Of a DNA stretch of 64,000 nt, positions 32,501-44,100 are shown piece after piece; positions within the stretch are counted from its first letter, which is position 1, and every line of letters begins with the position of its first letter. The position numbers and the translations under genes are program-made. This stretch comes from Tomocerus qinae (Eukaryota > Arthropoda > Collembola > Entomobryomorpha > Tomoceridae): positions 50,222,909 through 50,286,908 of the forward strand of contig CM034547.1 of assembly GCA_020055645.1 (NCBI GenBank), in the 5' to 3' direction. Under the pieces are notes generated by a model that was not told where the DNA came from, did no database searches, and saw only the letters and a program-made list of their open reading frames with translations.

Positions 32501-33655
32501 CATAATTACTATACATAAAATTATTTCTTCCCAAGTTGCATGTATGTGTGTCTCTATCTAACTCTATTTTACTCTATACCTAGGTGAGAGAGGAGAATGC
32601 GGATTTTTGTTGGAATGCACATGCGCATATACAATGCATATATCATGAAACAAGTCCGATATGAGGGAATTATTAGATTAGTAATTATTAGTAACTCGCC
32701 AATTATACTACCAGACTAGTAGAGCAGTTAGGTTTTTTATTTCCAAACTGGGTTACACTTTTCTACTAAACTTTTTTCGATATCACAAATACGTAGAAGA
32801 TGTACTATTTCGTTAGGTGTTACTTATAATTTGCAAAATCATGACTATTCATGACGAATCGATGTTGAATGTCCTATGAAGTAAGTAGTTAAGTGAAAGT
32901 CAGTTATAGATAATTATCTGACTTACTTCATTCCCTTATTATTATCATAATATAGCTTAATTTTTATCGTTTTAAGTTTTGTCAGTGAGTATGAGTGAGA
33001 ATTAATGTTTTCAATAATGTACCCCAAGGCATACCTCCATTTACTAAATTTAGCACATGAAGGTATGCGGGGTACATACTGAAAACATTAATTAATTGAG
33101 AGTGTGAGTGCAGTTTGAGATTGTGAGTGAGAGCCTTGAGTGAGGACTTTCGTATTATAGTGTTTTTTTAAGTGTGTGTGAGTGAGTTTGTAAAATAATT
33201 GATTTCCAGATTTTGGAGAGTCTGGAATCTATTTGGAACTGAGAATACAACGGCAAGCAATTTGTGATAAGCAAAAGGGGTAATAATAGACAATTGTAGC
33301 GTACACATTGCATTATTTGCATTGTTCAGTTTTGCTTGTGGCTGGATGCTGGATCTTTGCGCTAGTGCTATGTGTATAAACCGTGGCGGGTATTTTTATT
33401 CCTTCTAATCTTCTTGGAAAGAACCATGGACTGTGGACGAACGTAGTTGAAATTTGAAGGTGAATGATTTTATTAGAATTCATTTTATTTTATAAGTTTG
33501 AAACTTTTTGTCCTATAGCTTTTGTCATTGCGTATAGAGACCTTTTATGATTGTTTTGTTTTTCTAGGTATCAGGCTGTCAGCTGGCTGTAGAGTTAAGG
33601 TATATATACTTTGATCAGCAAACAAATAGAAGTATCTCAACACAATCCTTTAGAA
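29549..33655. other. Divergent intergenic region, receptor kinase and ZAD gene
   Basis: About 4.1 kb holds the promoters of the two flanking genes and, near its right end, presumably non-coding first exon sequence of the ZAD gene. The hairpin element at 33001-33092 is the only structured item. The frame at 31097-31507 has no domain and I do not call it. Confidence 0.5.
33001..33092. repeat. Small hairpin element upstream of the ZAD-like gene
   Basis: The arms 33001-33035 and 33061-33092 are inverted copies sharing ATTAATGTTTTCA, ATGTACCCC and GCATACCT, with a 25-base loop. The outer bases are ATTAAT on both sides. It is probably a tiny MITE. It lies some 560 bases before the ZAD start codon, possibly within the transcript leader. 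Confidence 0.55.
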
Positions 33656-36475
33656 ATGTCTGCTATTGCTGTGAATCCAGAAAATTCCCAACCAAATAAT
33701 GACACCAACCCTACCAAATGCATCATCTGTGGAGAAAACTCGTCTTCCAAAATTGTCAAGGATGAGAATTTTATTAAAATGATGTGTCTTTACTGGGAAG
33801 GGATCGAAATGGATGTGAAACCTATTCAAAATAAGGATTTCGATTTATGTGCTGCGTGTTTCTACAATTTAAAAACTTTCTACGAAACCAATGACATTTG
33901 CATGTATTTCGAGAGTAATATGAAAATTCTGCGAAGAAAAATTTTGTGTCAGAATTTAAAAGGCATTTTGAAAAGGCATGAAGAACACATTCCACTACTG
34001 AATATTCATACCCAGATTCAACAAAGTAAGTAATTGACCCTTTCAGAGAATCTCGTTTGGGCGGAAAATTGTAGGAATTTACAAAGATGTAAGAGTACGG
34101 ATTTTTTTTAGAAAACTGCCCATAACTTCGGATCTAAAAGAGTAAAGTGGCATATGCTAGCAAGTGGAAGTTGGCAAATTTTATCAGTTTCGCATATCTG
34201 TAAAGCATAACTTTCTACGATGTCAATGTCAATAACTCAAATTATTGTCATTTTACCAAAACACCTTTTTTGACATAACTGTCACTCACTGGCATATACC
34301 ACTTTACTCTTTTAGATCCGATTTTACGGACAGTTTTCTAAAAAATCCGTACTCTTTCAATGTAAATTTCTACAATTTTCCGCCCAAAAGAGATTCTCTG
34401 AAAGGGTCATTGCTTTTTAAAAAACTACATAAATATCTACTATTTTAATGAATATATTTATATGAAAATCAAATACTTATTTTTGAATACTTTGTCTCAA
34501 ATAGTATTGAGGGAAAATACTAGAGATCACGCAGGCTGGGAACTGATTGTAACAGACAAAATTGACAATTTCAGCATCTACTCTACTTTAGAATATGAGA
34601 AAACTAATTTCTCGAATTTTTTTAAAAATCCGCTGGTTTTGAGTTATGGCGGTTTTCACCCAAAAACTTTACATGGGAGTAATTTCGAAACTACTGAACC
34701 GATTTTAACGAAACCAGTGCCAAAATGATCGCATGGCTGTTCTCTACATGGGGTATTCAAAAAATTATTCAAAAATCCAAAATTTTGAAATATTTCGAAA
34801 GATTTTCGAAAAATGATTTTGATTTGAATTTTATCTTGCATTAAATTTATGAAGACTTGTAATGCAGTTACAAATGTTTTTAAGTCGTCTTCAACTTATT
34901 TAAACATTTTTCGAAATTTTTTCGAAATTTTTCAAAATTTTGGATTTTTGAATAATGTTTTGAATACCCCATGTAGAGAACAGCCATGCGATCATTTTGG
35001 TACTGGTTTCAAAATGTCAAAATTAAGACAAAGTGAGCGCGCGGTATCTCAGCAACCTATGGAGCGATTTGAACCAAAATCAATAGGGTTCGTTACCAGT
35101 CCATAGGCATTGTTTATGCCAAGTTTGGTCAACTTACGTCTTTGTGTTCGAAAGTTATCGTGGGTACGGACGGACGGACGGACGGACGGACGGACGTACG
35201 GACAGACTGTGCGGTTCTATAAGCTCGCTTCCTCAGGCGAGCTAAAACTGCGGATTTTTAAAAAAATTCAAGAAATTAGTTTTCTCATATTCTAAAGTAG
35301 TGTAGATGCTGAAATTGTCAACTTCGTCTGCTACAATCGGTTCCCAGCCTGCGTGATCTCTTATATTTTCACTCTATTGAGATTTATTTTAAAATTACAC
35401 GAGCATGTTTCGATGTTTTATATAAGAGTAAAACCAAACCGATTTGCAACGGGGCATATGGTCACATGTCGCGGATTCAATAATAAATAGAGATATAAAA
35501 TCCTTTAATTTAGTTTTGTGATGCAAGTATTCGGGCAATAGAAAACCCGGGTTGAATATTTAGTTTTATTTTGATAACGATGAGCTATCCTTGGAGTGAA
35601 AACTTAAGATTATTTATGTCGGATAATATTTTAAGATACCAGAACTACTGTTTTTACGTATAAAATACTTTTGTAAAATTTCAAATTCCATCGAGTTTAC
35701 TTCTTCACCCCTATAATGTCGTTGTGCCATTTCGAATATATAAGTTTTGCCACCAGATTTTGATAGAGCACTCGTTGACTATTTAGTAGACCAACTTTTG
35801 ATACAAGCGTGTTGAAATGTAAAGCAAAATCAGTACTGGTAGTCTAGTCATTAAAATACGGTCCGGACATAAATACAACGTTCAATTACAAAACGATACA
35901 TACAACGGTCAACTACGAAAAGATACGGAGATGCATACAACGGTCGACAGTACTTCATGTAGTAGTAGTAAAGATTTCAATTTTCCACAATTTTAGAATG
36001 GGGGACAAAACTGGAACCAGTAGACAAAAACAATGCTTTATTGCAAGGGTACAAAGTCACTACTTCAATTGAAGCAGATAAACCCGAAGTTGAAAATCAT
36101 AGATCATCGACAACAATTATCACGTAACAAATTATTATTTACTAATAAAACATAATACTGTATTTAAGATTGAAGATTATTAATTTCAACAACTTCTGGT
36201 GTTGGTGAACTTATATACTTATCAGATGTGGTTGGTTGGAAGCTCTAATAATGTTGTAATTTTGATGTGATGAATATTATATTAGAAGAAGTGAAACTGT
36301 TTCCCAGCCATCATCATCATCATCTAAAGAGAAAGAACAACCTTCTCAACCACAAAAAAGAGCTCAGAGTGGTTCCAAACCTAAGACAAGATCAAGAAGA
36401 AAGAAGGCTAGAAAATCTGTTTGGAGTTCGTCGTCTGAGGATAGTACTGAAGAATTATCTGACGATAGTAGTTGA
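33656..36475 (+). CDS. ZAD-like zinc-binding nuclear protein without C2H2 fingers
   Basis: The product is a 228-residue protein from three exons: 33656-34025, 35997-36123 and 36286-36475. Two CxxC pairs (C22/C25 in KCIIC and C65/C68 in DLCAAC) are spaced as in the ZAD domain of arthropod transcription factors, followed by the typical YNLKTFYETNDIC helix. ZAD domains bind zinc and dimerise. No C2H2 fingers follow. Instead there is a serine run (175-179), a basic cluster KPKTRSRRKKARK (197-209), a likely nuclear signal, and an acidic serine tail ending DDSS. I chose the ATG at 33656 because the frame to its left opens without an ATG. The long first intron (34026-35996) contains two large palindromic elements. 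The role is probably nuclear; DNA binding is not shown. Extra exons hidden in the intron cannot be excluded. Confidence 0.7.
34035..34409. mobile_element. Foldback element in ZAD intron 1
   Basis: The ends are inverted copies: TGACCCTTTCAGAGAATCTC at 34035 and its complement ending at 34409. The arms run about 125-130 bases (to about 34165 and from about 34285) and share ACGGATTTTTT, CGGATCTAAAAGAGTAAAG and other blocks. A unique centre of about 120 bases separates them. The left end lies only nine bases into the intron. No open frame or clear target duplication is seen. Confidence 0.65.
34512..35374. mobile_element. Nested foldback element with (CGGA)n module, ZAD intron 1
   Basis: The outer arms at about 34509-34632 and 35251-35374 are inverted copies (for example AGAGATCACGCAGGCTGGGA on the left). 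The direct repeat TATTGAG lies at 34505-34511 and 35375-35381, probably the target duplication. An inner inverted pair lies at about 34715-34815 and 34906-35015 (sharing ATGATCGCATGGCTGTTCTC on the left). Between the inner and outer right arms sits the 35011-35248 module, which has no partner in the left arm. No coding frame is kept. Confidence 0.65.
35011..35248 (-). repeat. (CCGT)n-core hairpin-ended module, copy 1
   Basis: In order it has AAGACAAAGTGAGCGCGCGG, GCCAAGTTTGGTCAA, CGAAAGTTA, a (CGGA)n run at 35165-35206 and a terminal hairpin (AGCTCGC, loop, GCGAGCT) followed by AAAAC. The reverse complement of the same arrangement is at 57105-57380. Strand is set so that both copies read from the hairpin end. 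Confidence 0.75.
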
Positions 36476-37458
36476 ATGTCTATCATGTCTACTTGTTCGC
36501 ATAATCTGTCATTCTCCCCTTTGCCTAAGAAATAGCTTCCTGATAAAGTCTTCTTCCGGTTTCTTGGAGCCGACAAGCTGTTGTGAGTTGTGGCTCGTGT
36601 ACCAATATACTAGGTATGTAATAGTTACAAAGTTGCAATAAATCATCTAAATTGTAATCAGCATCAAATAGTTTATAATTATCACTGTCAATAATATGGG
36701 TAGCAAACTGCTTTTGGCATGCTTAACCCTTGAAAATATGACAAACTGAAGCTGAGTTAAGTTAAGCTTGACTAAAAATGCAACCCTAATATAATAAATT
36801 GAAAAGTATAACTTTGTGCAACATAAACTTTAGAACTGGACTGATATTTTCCTTAATTGTAATAGTAATCAAGTTTTCATGTTATATGTTAGCTAATAAA
36901 TGTTTCATATAATAATCTTATGTTTTATGTATTGAGATGGACGATTCAGCTTTCTATAGTGTGTATAATAAACCAATCAGTTATCGATGTTATGAGTTGT
37001 ACTGTACCTTAATATTACCATTTTGAAGTATATGTATTTGATAGCGTTATTTTATTGGTTAGTTAAATACAATTGTATTAAAATAAACATAATACGCAAA
37101 ACTGAAACACGTCCATTAGTAAACATACATTTATCACTGCATTATCTTTAGATTTTATATTAATTATATAATATTATGTATACAAACAAATAACATGCCA
37201 TTGTATTAGTTTTCTAATGGTTTTCTGTCAATTCTGTCTGTGAGGAGATAAGGAAAGATAAAAGTTACTTCTATATTAGCATTTTAGAATCAATCGAGCA
37301 ATCGATTCAGATCTGTGATACGAGCTAGTGAAATGTAGAAGGGGTTCTTATCATACTTAGTAATAAGAGTGGTTTGGTCAGGAAAAGTGATATTATTTAA
37401 TTATTTAGCTAAAAAATTACTCTATATCTGAAAGATTTTGAGCACTTGCTGTAGTATT
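36476..37458. other. Convergent intergenic region, ZAD and Tudor gene 3' ends
   Basis: The region should hold both 3' UTRs. AATAAA occurs in plus sense just before 36640 and again near 36896. I see no gene or repeat. Confidence 0.5.
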
Positions 37459-39759
37459 TTACTTTTTCCATTTAGTTTTCTGTGTGTATTTTGTAGAAGT
37501 TTTGTCATTCCTGGTCCCACTATCTAATGGAGGGAAATCCTCTAGTGAATTTACTGATGTCGGCGATTTTTCGATGGGGCGCATAAATGGTCTGGTTGAA
37601 ATTGAAGGTGGAAAGGCTTCCACTGGCGTAGCTGAGATAGATTGACATTTTCTGGACTCATTGTTTGGGACAGGAGTACATATTTCTTTATTGATGGAAG
37701 TCTTTTCATCAGAGACAATGACATTTTGTTGAGTCGGAGAAACGTTTTTAGACATAAATTCTCTTAATGTGGCCCCAAAATCGTTGATTTTTCTTATTTT
37801 TCGGTCGCACATCCAAACTACCCATGTTCGTTGTCGTGTTGCATGGTTAACAAGATATTGTTTTAGAAAAACCTTTATTTCATTAGGATTATCACGATCT
37901 GGGACCATCAAATTGTAACTGAAATTCTTCACATTTTCTTCCCAAACATCAGCACCTTGCCTGTCTTTTTTGGCGGAGATTACATCTATTAGCCTACAAT
38001 GAAAAGCCTGAGCTGGAAGTTTAGTTGCTAACTTTCGGCATAAGTATCTTAGGTTTTGAAGTGGAACAGTGGCCACATCTCCATAATCAATTAGTCGACA
38101 TTTATAAAAGTCACCCTCCTTTTGCAAATATTCCGCGCGATAATATTCTCCATTTTCATCGATTAAAATACAACAGTATCCAGATGAAATCAATATTGGG
38201 TTAATCATCAAACTATGTGATCCACTAATATTTTCTTCGTGGTCACAATATGCTTTTAACTTATTATTTAACTCCATGATTTCGGAAAATTTGTTATTCT
38301 GAACCATGTAAAAATCAGTTGGATTAACATGAAAGGTGACCACCATAAATAATATATCACCTGCTTGATAGTTAGACATTTCATCTGGGATGGTGTGTCC
38401 TGTTTGCATGAATCTACTAGGAATAGACCTGGTTGCATTTTCGCTGATAATTTTTAAAGTAGGATTCATAACGAGATTTTTTATTTTTTTACTCGAATTG
38501 AGTTTCTCTTCCTGTGACTTCAGCAATTCTTTTCTTTCGTCCGTCACTTCAAGTAAATATAGTACTTGGGAATCTCCTTTAGGAACAATTTTGTCTTCAG
38601 AAATAACAGCCAATTTATCATTCCGCCAACGTTTAGCTAGGTACGACACAAAATCTTGCTCTGTTCGAAAACCCCACGCTTTGAAATCTACAGAATCCCA
38701 GCCAAAAATATTTTCGCAAATTTTTATGGCTTCACTTAATTTTAGTATTCCGTAGGATAAGTTCAATACGACTTTGATTTTATGGAAGATTTGGAAGAAT
38801 GTCTCATCGAGTGTACAAATGAGGCCTTGAAGAAACATAGGAAACAGTATGGTATTATTTTCACATTTCTGAACAAGTAAAATGTGACTGCTTAAATCAT
38901 CAATCATTTCCATGAAGTTGCCGTAATTCATTGATTGAACATCGAGACGATACGATTTCTGTCGCTCAAATTCACTCACAAACTGGCTGCATGTAATTCC
39001 AGTTGGATGGCTTTTGACAATTTCATGTATTCCTCTTGCAAGAATTTCTCCCACATTAACATCACATATCGGAGGAATCATAAATGGGATATGAAGTTCT
39101 GGATCAAAGATATTCAAAGAAATCTTTTTACAGTCAAACTTTTGGCGGCGAGGTAAAACGAAGTATTCTGCAGAATCTAGCTGTGATACTTGGCTAAACT
39201 TTCTAAAATCTTCCTGAGTGAATAAAGATTCTAAGTTGTTAATGTCAAATTTCTCATTATGGATTACCTTGCTTGGAATATATTCTTTCTCTTCTTGACA
39301 CCAAGTCTCTATTTGCTCTATTCTCTCCAACTTGTAATTCTGGAAAAGTTTATTGAAATGTTCCGAGTTTGTGTCTAGTGCGCCGTATATACTTGTCATT
39401 TCTTTTGACAAGAGATCATTCGTCAAATCATTGACTTGTAGTACTGGCTCGTCAAGCTCAATCGCCCTAAAACGCTTTTGTCTTTCAAGCATGCTCTTTG
39501 TTTGTAAAAATGTAGAGAATCTACAATAATCGAAAGTAGGCTTCACAAACTCAAATGGACTTTTGTCACATTTACATGAATGGCCAGTATCAGTACTTGA
39601 TGATCCTCCTGAATAATTTGGCCCATAATATATACTTTCGTCCGGTGACAAAAACACTTTTTCATGATAACTGTTAATTAGTCCATATGCATTATTTTCA
39701 GGATTACCAGGTATGTTATACATTCCACCAGTAATCGTTACTTCCGATTTCCGATCCAT
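37459..39759 (-). CDS. LOTUS/Tudor domain protein, TDRD5/Tejas-like, intronless CDS
   Basis: This family works in the germline perinuclear granule (nuage), where LOTUS domains bind Vasa-type helicases and Tudor domains bind dimethyl-arginine on Piwi proteins in the piRNA pathway. The 766-residue frame has an N-terminal region of unknown fold, a LOTUS/OST-HTH domain at about 232-310 (VNVGEILARGIHEIVKSHP), a second LOTUS-like unit at about 330-410 (FKAWGFRTEQDFVSYLA), and one extended Tudor domain with core about 520-600 (GEYYRAEYLQ, CRLIDYGDVATV, LPAQAFHCRLIDV). The serine- and proline-rich tail ends in basic residues. One Tudor and two LOTUS units resemble TDRD5, Tejas or Tapas more than three-Tudor TDRD7. 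I chose the ATG at 39759 because the frame to its right opens without an ATG. The lack of introns stands out among its many-exon neighbours. Confidence 0.85.
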   Translation of the reverse strand: MDRKSEVTITGGMYNIPGNPENNAYGLINSYHEKVFLSPDESIYYGPNYSGGSSSTDTGHSCKCDKSPFEFVKPTFDYCRFSTFLQTKSMLERQKRFRAIELDEPVLQVNDLTNDLLSKEMTSIYGALDTNSEHFNKLFQNYKLERIEQIETWCQEEKEYIPSKVIHNEKFDINNLESLFTQEDFRKFSQVSQLDSAEYFVLPRRQKFDCKKISLNIFDPELHIPFMIPPICDVNVGEILARGIHEIVKSHPTGITCSQFVSEFERQKSYRLDVQSMNYGNFMEMIDDLSSHILLVQKCENNTILFPMFLQGLICTLDETFFQIFHKIKVVLNLSYGILKLSEAIKICENIFGWDSVDFKAWGFRTEQDFVSYLAKRWRNDKLAVISEDKIVPKGDSQVLYLLEVTDERKELLKSQEEKLNSSKKIKNLVMNPTLKIISENATRSIPSRFMQTGHTIPDEMSNYQAGDILFMVVTFHVNPTDFYMVQNNKFSEIMELNNKLKAYCDHEENISGSHSLMINPILISSGYCCILIDENGEYYRAEYLQKEGDFYKCRLIDYGDVATVPLQNLRYLCRKLATKLPAQAFHCRLIDVISAKKDRQGADVWEENVKNFSYNLMVPDRDNPNEIKVFLKQYLVNHATRQRTWVVWMCDRKIRKINDFGATLREFMSKNVSPTQQNVIVSDEKTSINKEICTPVPNNESRKCQSISATPVEAFPPSISTRPFMRPIEKSPTSVNSLEDFPPLDSGTRNDKTSTKYTQKTKWKK

Positions 39760-41150
39760 ATTAAAGGAGATTAGATATGCGGTACTGAGTGATTTCCACA
39801 GTAAACGTTTCAATGTTCAAAGGCAGTCCTGAATTTTGTTACGTTACTCTTAGTCAGGCTCTGAAAAAAGAATTCATTTTTGTTGGGTAAAAATACTTTG
39901 CAATAGTATTAGTACTTTTTACTTTTAATACTTTTAAATACAAGTACGTACCAACTAAATGCATACTTTTAATTAATAATCTAGAAAGTAAAGACCATTC
40001 TCTTCGGATTAAGAAGGCTCTCCACGCCTGCATAGCAACCACGCTGGCCTATCTAAATGCGACTGAATGCGTGTTAAAAAATGTTTTACATCGGGCTTTA
40101 TTCCTCCCGAAGGATAAGCCCGATTTTTATGGGACTTAAATTTTTGGAATCCTGGACTATTGAGGAACACACGAGGGTTTCTAGATTTTTGATATCATTG
40201 CTTTAAATGGTGCAAAAAATCAACATTTTATAAAAACTAAAACTGATTAATTTATTTTTGGAATTTGATTTTTGATCACCATTTAATGCAATGATATCAA
40301 AAATCAAGAAACCCGCGTGTGCTCCTCGATAACCCAGGATTCCAAAAATTTAAGTCCCATAAAAATCGGGCTTATCCTTCGGGAGGAATAAAGCCCGATG
40401 TAAAAATTTTTTAACACGCATTTAGATAGGCCCATGTGGTTGCTATGGACCGTGGAGAGCCTCCTTAAGTAATCCCTATTCCCTATACCTAAATCAACTA
40501 TTTCTTTTGAATTTCAAAGTTATTATGGAGTGAAAGCACGTTTGGTTCTGGTGAAAGTCAAGAATCAGTACTAACTACTACACAGTACACATGTTCCACA
40601 ACAGTTCCATACTTTATATTTGTTGCCGCCACGTAGTAATCTATCCATAAATTTAATATGGCAAATGGGGTGACGTTGTACAGCAGAAGAAACAAAACCA
40701 GATTTGAATGAACTAGTATTACTTTACCTACTATATGGATACAGAATTCGGGGACACAAACTGAAAAATCAGGTGACGATAATAATTAAAAGTATATTAT
40801 TGATAATAGTTGATGCGATTTCGTCGAGAAACGGAAGAATTTTTACTGTGCTGTCGGAGTAAGGTAAGACTGTAGGAATGTTAATAAATACAATTCATTT
40901 GAACCATCGAAAAAATAAATAAATTCGAATCTAAAGATTAAATTACAATTAATTCAAGCAATCCTGTCACGATTAAGTCCAGGCTTCAGGGATTGTCAGG
41001 AAGGGTGCTAACTGCTAGATAACGTGTAAGTTGCTTTTTTATTAACTTTCTTTTCTTTAAACTTTCTGATCCAGTATATATTTCAGATATTTCAGATATC
41101 TTTAACGCCTACTAAACCTAGTAAAGTTTCTTCTTGGTAAATACGCTTAA
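39760..41150. other. Divergent intergenic region, Tudor gene and TRAPPC6
   Basis: The TTAA-flanked palindrome fills 40013-40464. The remainder should hold both promoters and leader sequences; no further gene is seen. Confidence 0.5.
40013..40464. mobile_element. TTAA-flanked long-palindrome transposon, copy 2
   Basis: This 452-bp element sits between TTAA at 40009-40012 and TTAA at 40465-40468. Its ends are GAAGGCTCTCCACG and CGTGGAGAGCCTCC, true terminal inverted repeats. The arms of roughly 200 bases are inverted copies around a short AT-rich centre, sharing ACATCGGGCTTTATTCCTCC, GATTTTTATGGGACTTAAAT and GATATCATTGC. The design is the same as the copy at about 15336 (GCATAGCAACCAC near the end, GCTTTAAATGG near the centre), but the sequence is clearly divergent. 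No open frame is present. TTAA duplication fits Kolobok or piggyBac; the ends look less like piggyBac. Confidence 0.8.
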
Positions 41151-44100
41151 ATGGCTGTCCAAGGACCTCCTTCTTCTACCCCCGAAGAACTTCCGCTAGA
41201 ACTTCTTCATGGAGAATTAGTATGCAGCAGCGTCTTGCTGACTAATGAAAAGGACAATGTAGGTGTTTTAACGTTTCCGTTATAGTTGATAATTTTTTTA
41301 TTTTCATTTTCTAATATTTAGTAAAGACTTGAAGAGGCATAAGTTTTAGTGGCTAATCGATTTTGCTTACATTATCATCAGTAATAATAACCACCGTTTT
41401 AGATAAAGCAATAAATTTACCTACCTATGTATGTAGTGATCAGTGATCTATGTGTGGTAGGGCAAATCCAGGCGCGTATACAGAGGGGTGATTTGGGGAC
41501 CCGCCCCTAAATCCCAATAAAAAGAGTAGGTTTTTGTCAAAAAGAGTAAAAATCGAAAAACTTTGTTAGCGTAAAATCTATAATTTCACGAATATTTTAT
41601 AGTGCCCCCCCTTGGTCAAATTCCTGAATACGTGCCTGGGCGAACTACAAAGCCAGGGTAATACCAAAATGCAAATAAAAATGAAAATAAACCTCAGCTC
41701 GTGACTGCGTAAAATTAGAAAGAATTTCTCCTGAGTAACAGATTTCCCCCTTAGCTGGGTTCACTAGTATATGATAATGGTGAATGGGAATGATGATAGA
41801 ATGGTAGATCATGTCTATAATATGATAATAAATTAGTCTAGGGGTTCACTGACTGATATTTAAAACTAACCGCAAAGCAAGGTACCTTATTTTTGGGAAA
41901 AACAATAAACACTTAGCCGAATGTTTGTAGGCTTCCCCGCCGCAGTGTCTAACTATCCGTCGGCGGTTTCCCTTGTCGTTTTGTAACTCTATGCTGTGGC
42001 GCTGCTGATTGTAGTGTGAAAATATATAAGCCTGGTGGAGACAGAATTTGCTCCTCCGGAGACAGTTTTTGGACCTGAGCCTCTTAACTCTTTCGTACTG
42101 CTTTGCAACGTAAAGCGTAAAGTCGAAAGAGTATATATATCTTAACTAATAATAAATATATTACTATGTTCTTGCATATATTTTGTGTATAACAAGTAAA
42201 TTATTGTCTTTATTTTTTTCCGTAATAACGAGTTTCTACCACCCACCTTTTCAAGTAAAGCAATATAGATCATTCTTAGTTCGGAAGTCGGAAACATTTA
42301 CATACATATTAGTCATAAGTCATAACTAAAAATATAACCGTTATCTTTATATATATTAAATTAATCCAAGAAGAGTTTCCTATAATAATTTATATTATAT
42401 TATGTGTTCGCGAATTCCAGAAACATTTAAATTGCGTTTTCTGTTTTTACAGAATGAACTACTCTCAAAATTAGAGTTTATTGGATTTAGCACTGGATAC
42501 CGTTTAATTGAAAGGTAAAATGTATAAAATTGACTGTTAATTTAATTGAGTAAATTACGTAATACCCATAAATTAAAATTGTAACATTGCATATTATGTG
42601 TTAAAAGCGTAAGGGATTAAAGTCATCTAATATGAAATGTCAATTGTCATTTTACTTTGAAAAGGAACCTATATGAGTGTTCGAATTAATATTATGATTA
42701 AATAGCCTGTCACCATGGCCATTTTGTAAAATTTCAGTGTTTCGAAATTAAAAGAATAGGGGATAAGTTGGGATTAAGACTACTTTGTGGGAGTTTACAA
42801 TCTGTCTGTCTGTCCATTTTTCTGTAAACAATGCTTACTAAGAATAGTATTATTTTGATTGAGAAAAGATTAAGATAAGCATCCAAACTATTTCAAATCT
42901 GGTGGTCAAAAGCACTGTTTAGTTTGAAAATCAGCAAAATCAGACATCCTCCCTATGCCTTGTCTTTTGTCTAGGGAGGATTAGAAGATCAAAATAGATG
43001 TAGATTGTAAATGTAACCCTGTACCGAGCAGGTTTCCTTTTCCAGTGAGGTTCAAACTGGATACCCCACAAACCTAATTTAGTTTATCACAATATAACCT
43101 AACCATAGAATAGGGCGGCTGCATACTTTATTAATTTTAGCTTTAGTCCTTTTCCGGCAGACAGAAAGCAAAACAGGCTATTGTCGTACTGTTAACTGCC
43201 AGGGTCTACACAGTTTTTCTAAGTTACGTTGAACCAGGCTGCAGACAAAGAGTAAAACAGGAGCTCGTCACTTGAACGACTTGAAGTAACAGGAGCTGTC
43301 ACTGTCATAGTAACATTTTTGAAAATCGTGAGCTAGAGCCTGATTTGATTGAAAGTACACTTTTAGATCATGTATCTAAAGGACTAGAGATGTTACATCT
43401 AAAGATGTTTGCGATCTAATGACTTAACCTCCGCTACTTTTTTACATCCGTTTGAACAATATTTATAATATTTTGGTTTCTAATTTTACTGGGAAATATA
43501 GGGGAAACTCCCCCGGGGGAAACCCTGGCTATTTTCCATAGATACAAATTAATATACAATTTCGAAAACTCATGTAGCTTCTTTTTCAAAGTAAAATCTC
43601 ATTATTAATAGTGTTAATGGTTTTAAAGATTACTAAGAGACTCTCCTCGTTTCAAAGATGAATTGGACACAATAAAATTTATCTGCAAAGATTTTTGGAC
43701 AGCAGTTTACAAAAAGCAAATTGACAATCTTCGGACGAATCATCAAGGCACTTATGTGCTTCAAGACAACAGCTTTAAATTTTTGTCAAAAATCTCGGCA
43801 ACCAAACAATACCTAGAACACGGTCCAAAAGTAGGTTAACCTAATTAATAATAATAAATTGCTTGCTATGTATTAACTTACTATACTCACATATTCTTAC
43901 ATCGTTTCAATAACAATAAAATTATTATCACTCATAAAATCACAAAATATTGTCCATGTACCTATGAGTGGATACTTGGATAGTTAGTGAGTAGCATTTT
44001 ACTGATGACTTGGCATTTAACGAAGTTTCGGATGTGATACATTTTTTAATTTCTAGAATTTTACAGACAGAAAATTGACATTAATATGAATACCAGATGC

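Noticed and set aside
34245-35295. Several 60-88 codon frames inside the ZAD intron palindromes
   Set aside because: They arise from inverted repeats read on both strands and have no domain.
43509-43520. 12-base palindrome TCCCCCGGGGGA in TRAPPC6 intron 2
   Set aside because: Striking in AT-rich surroundings but isolated, with no partner or element edge seen.
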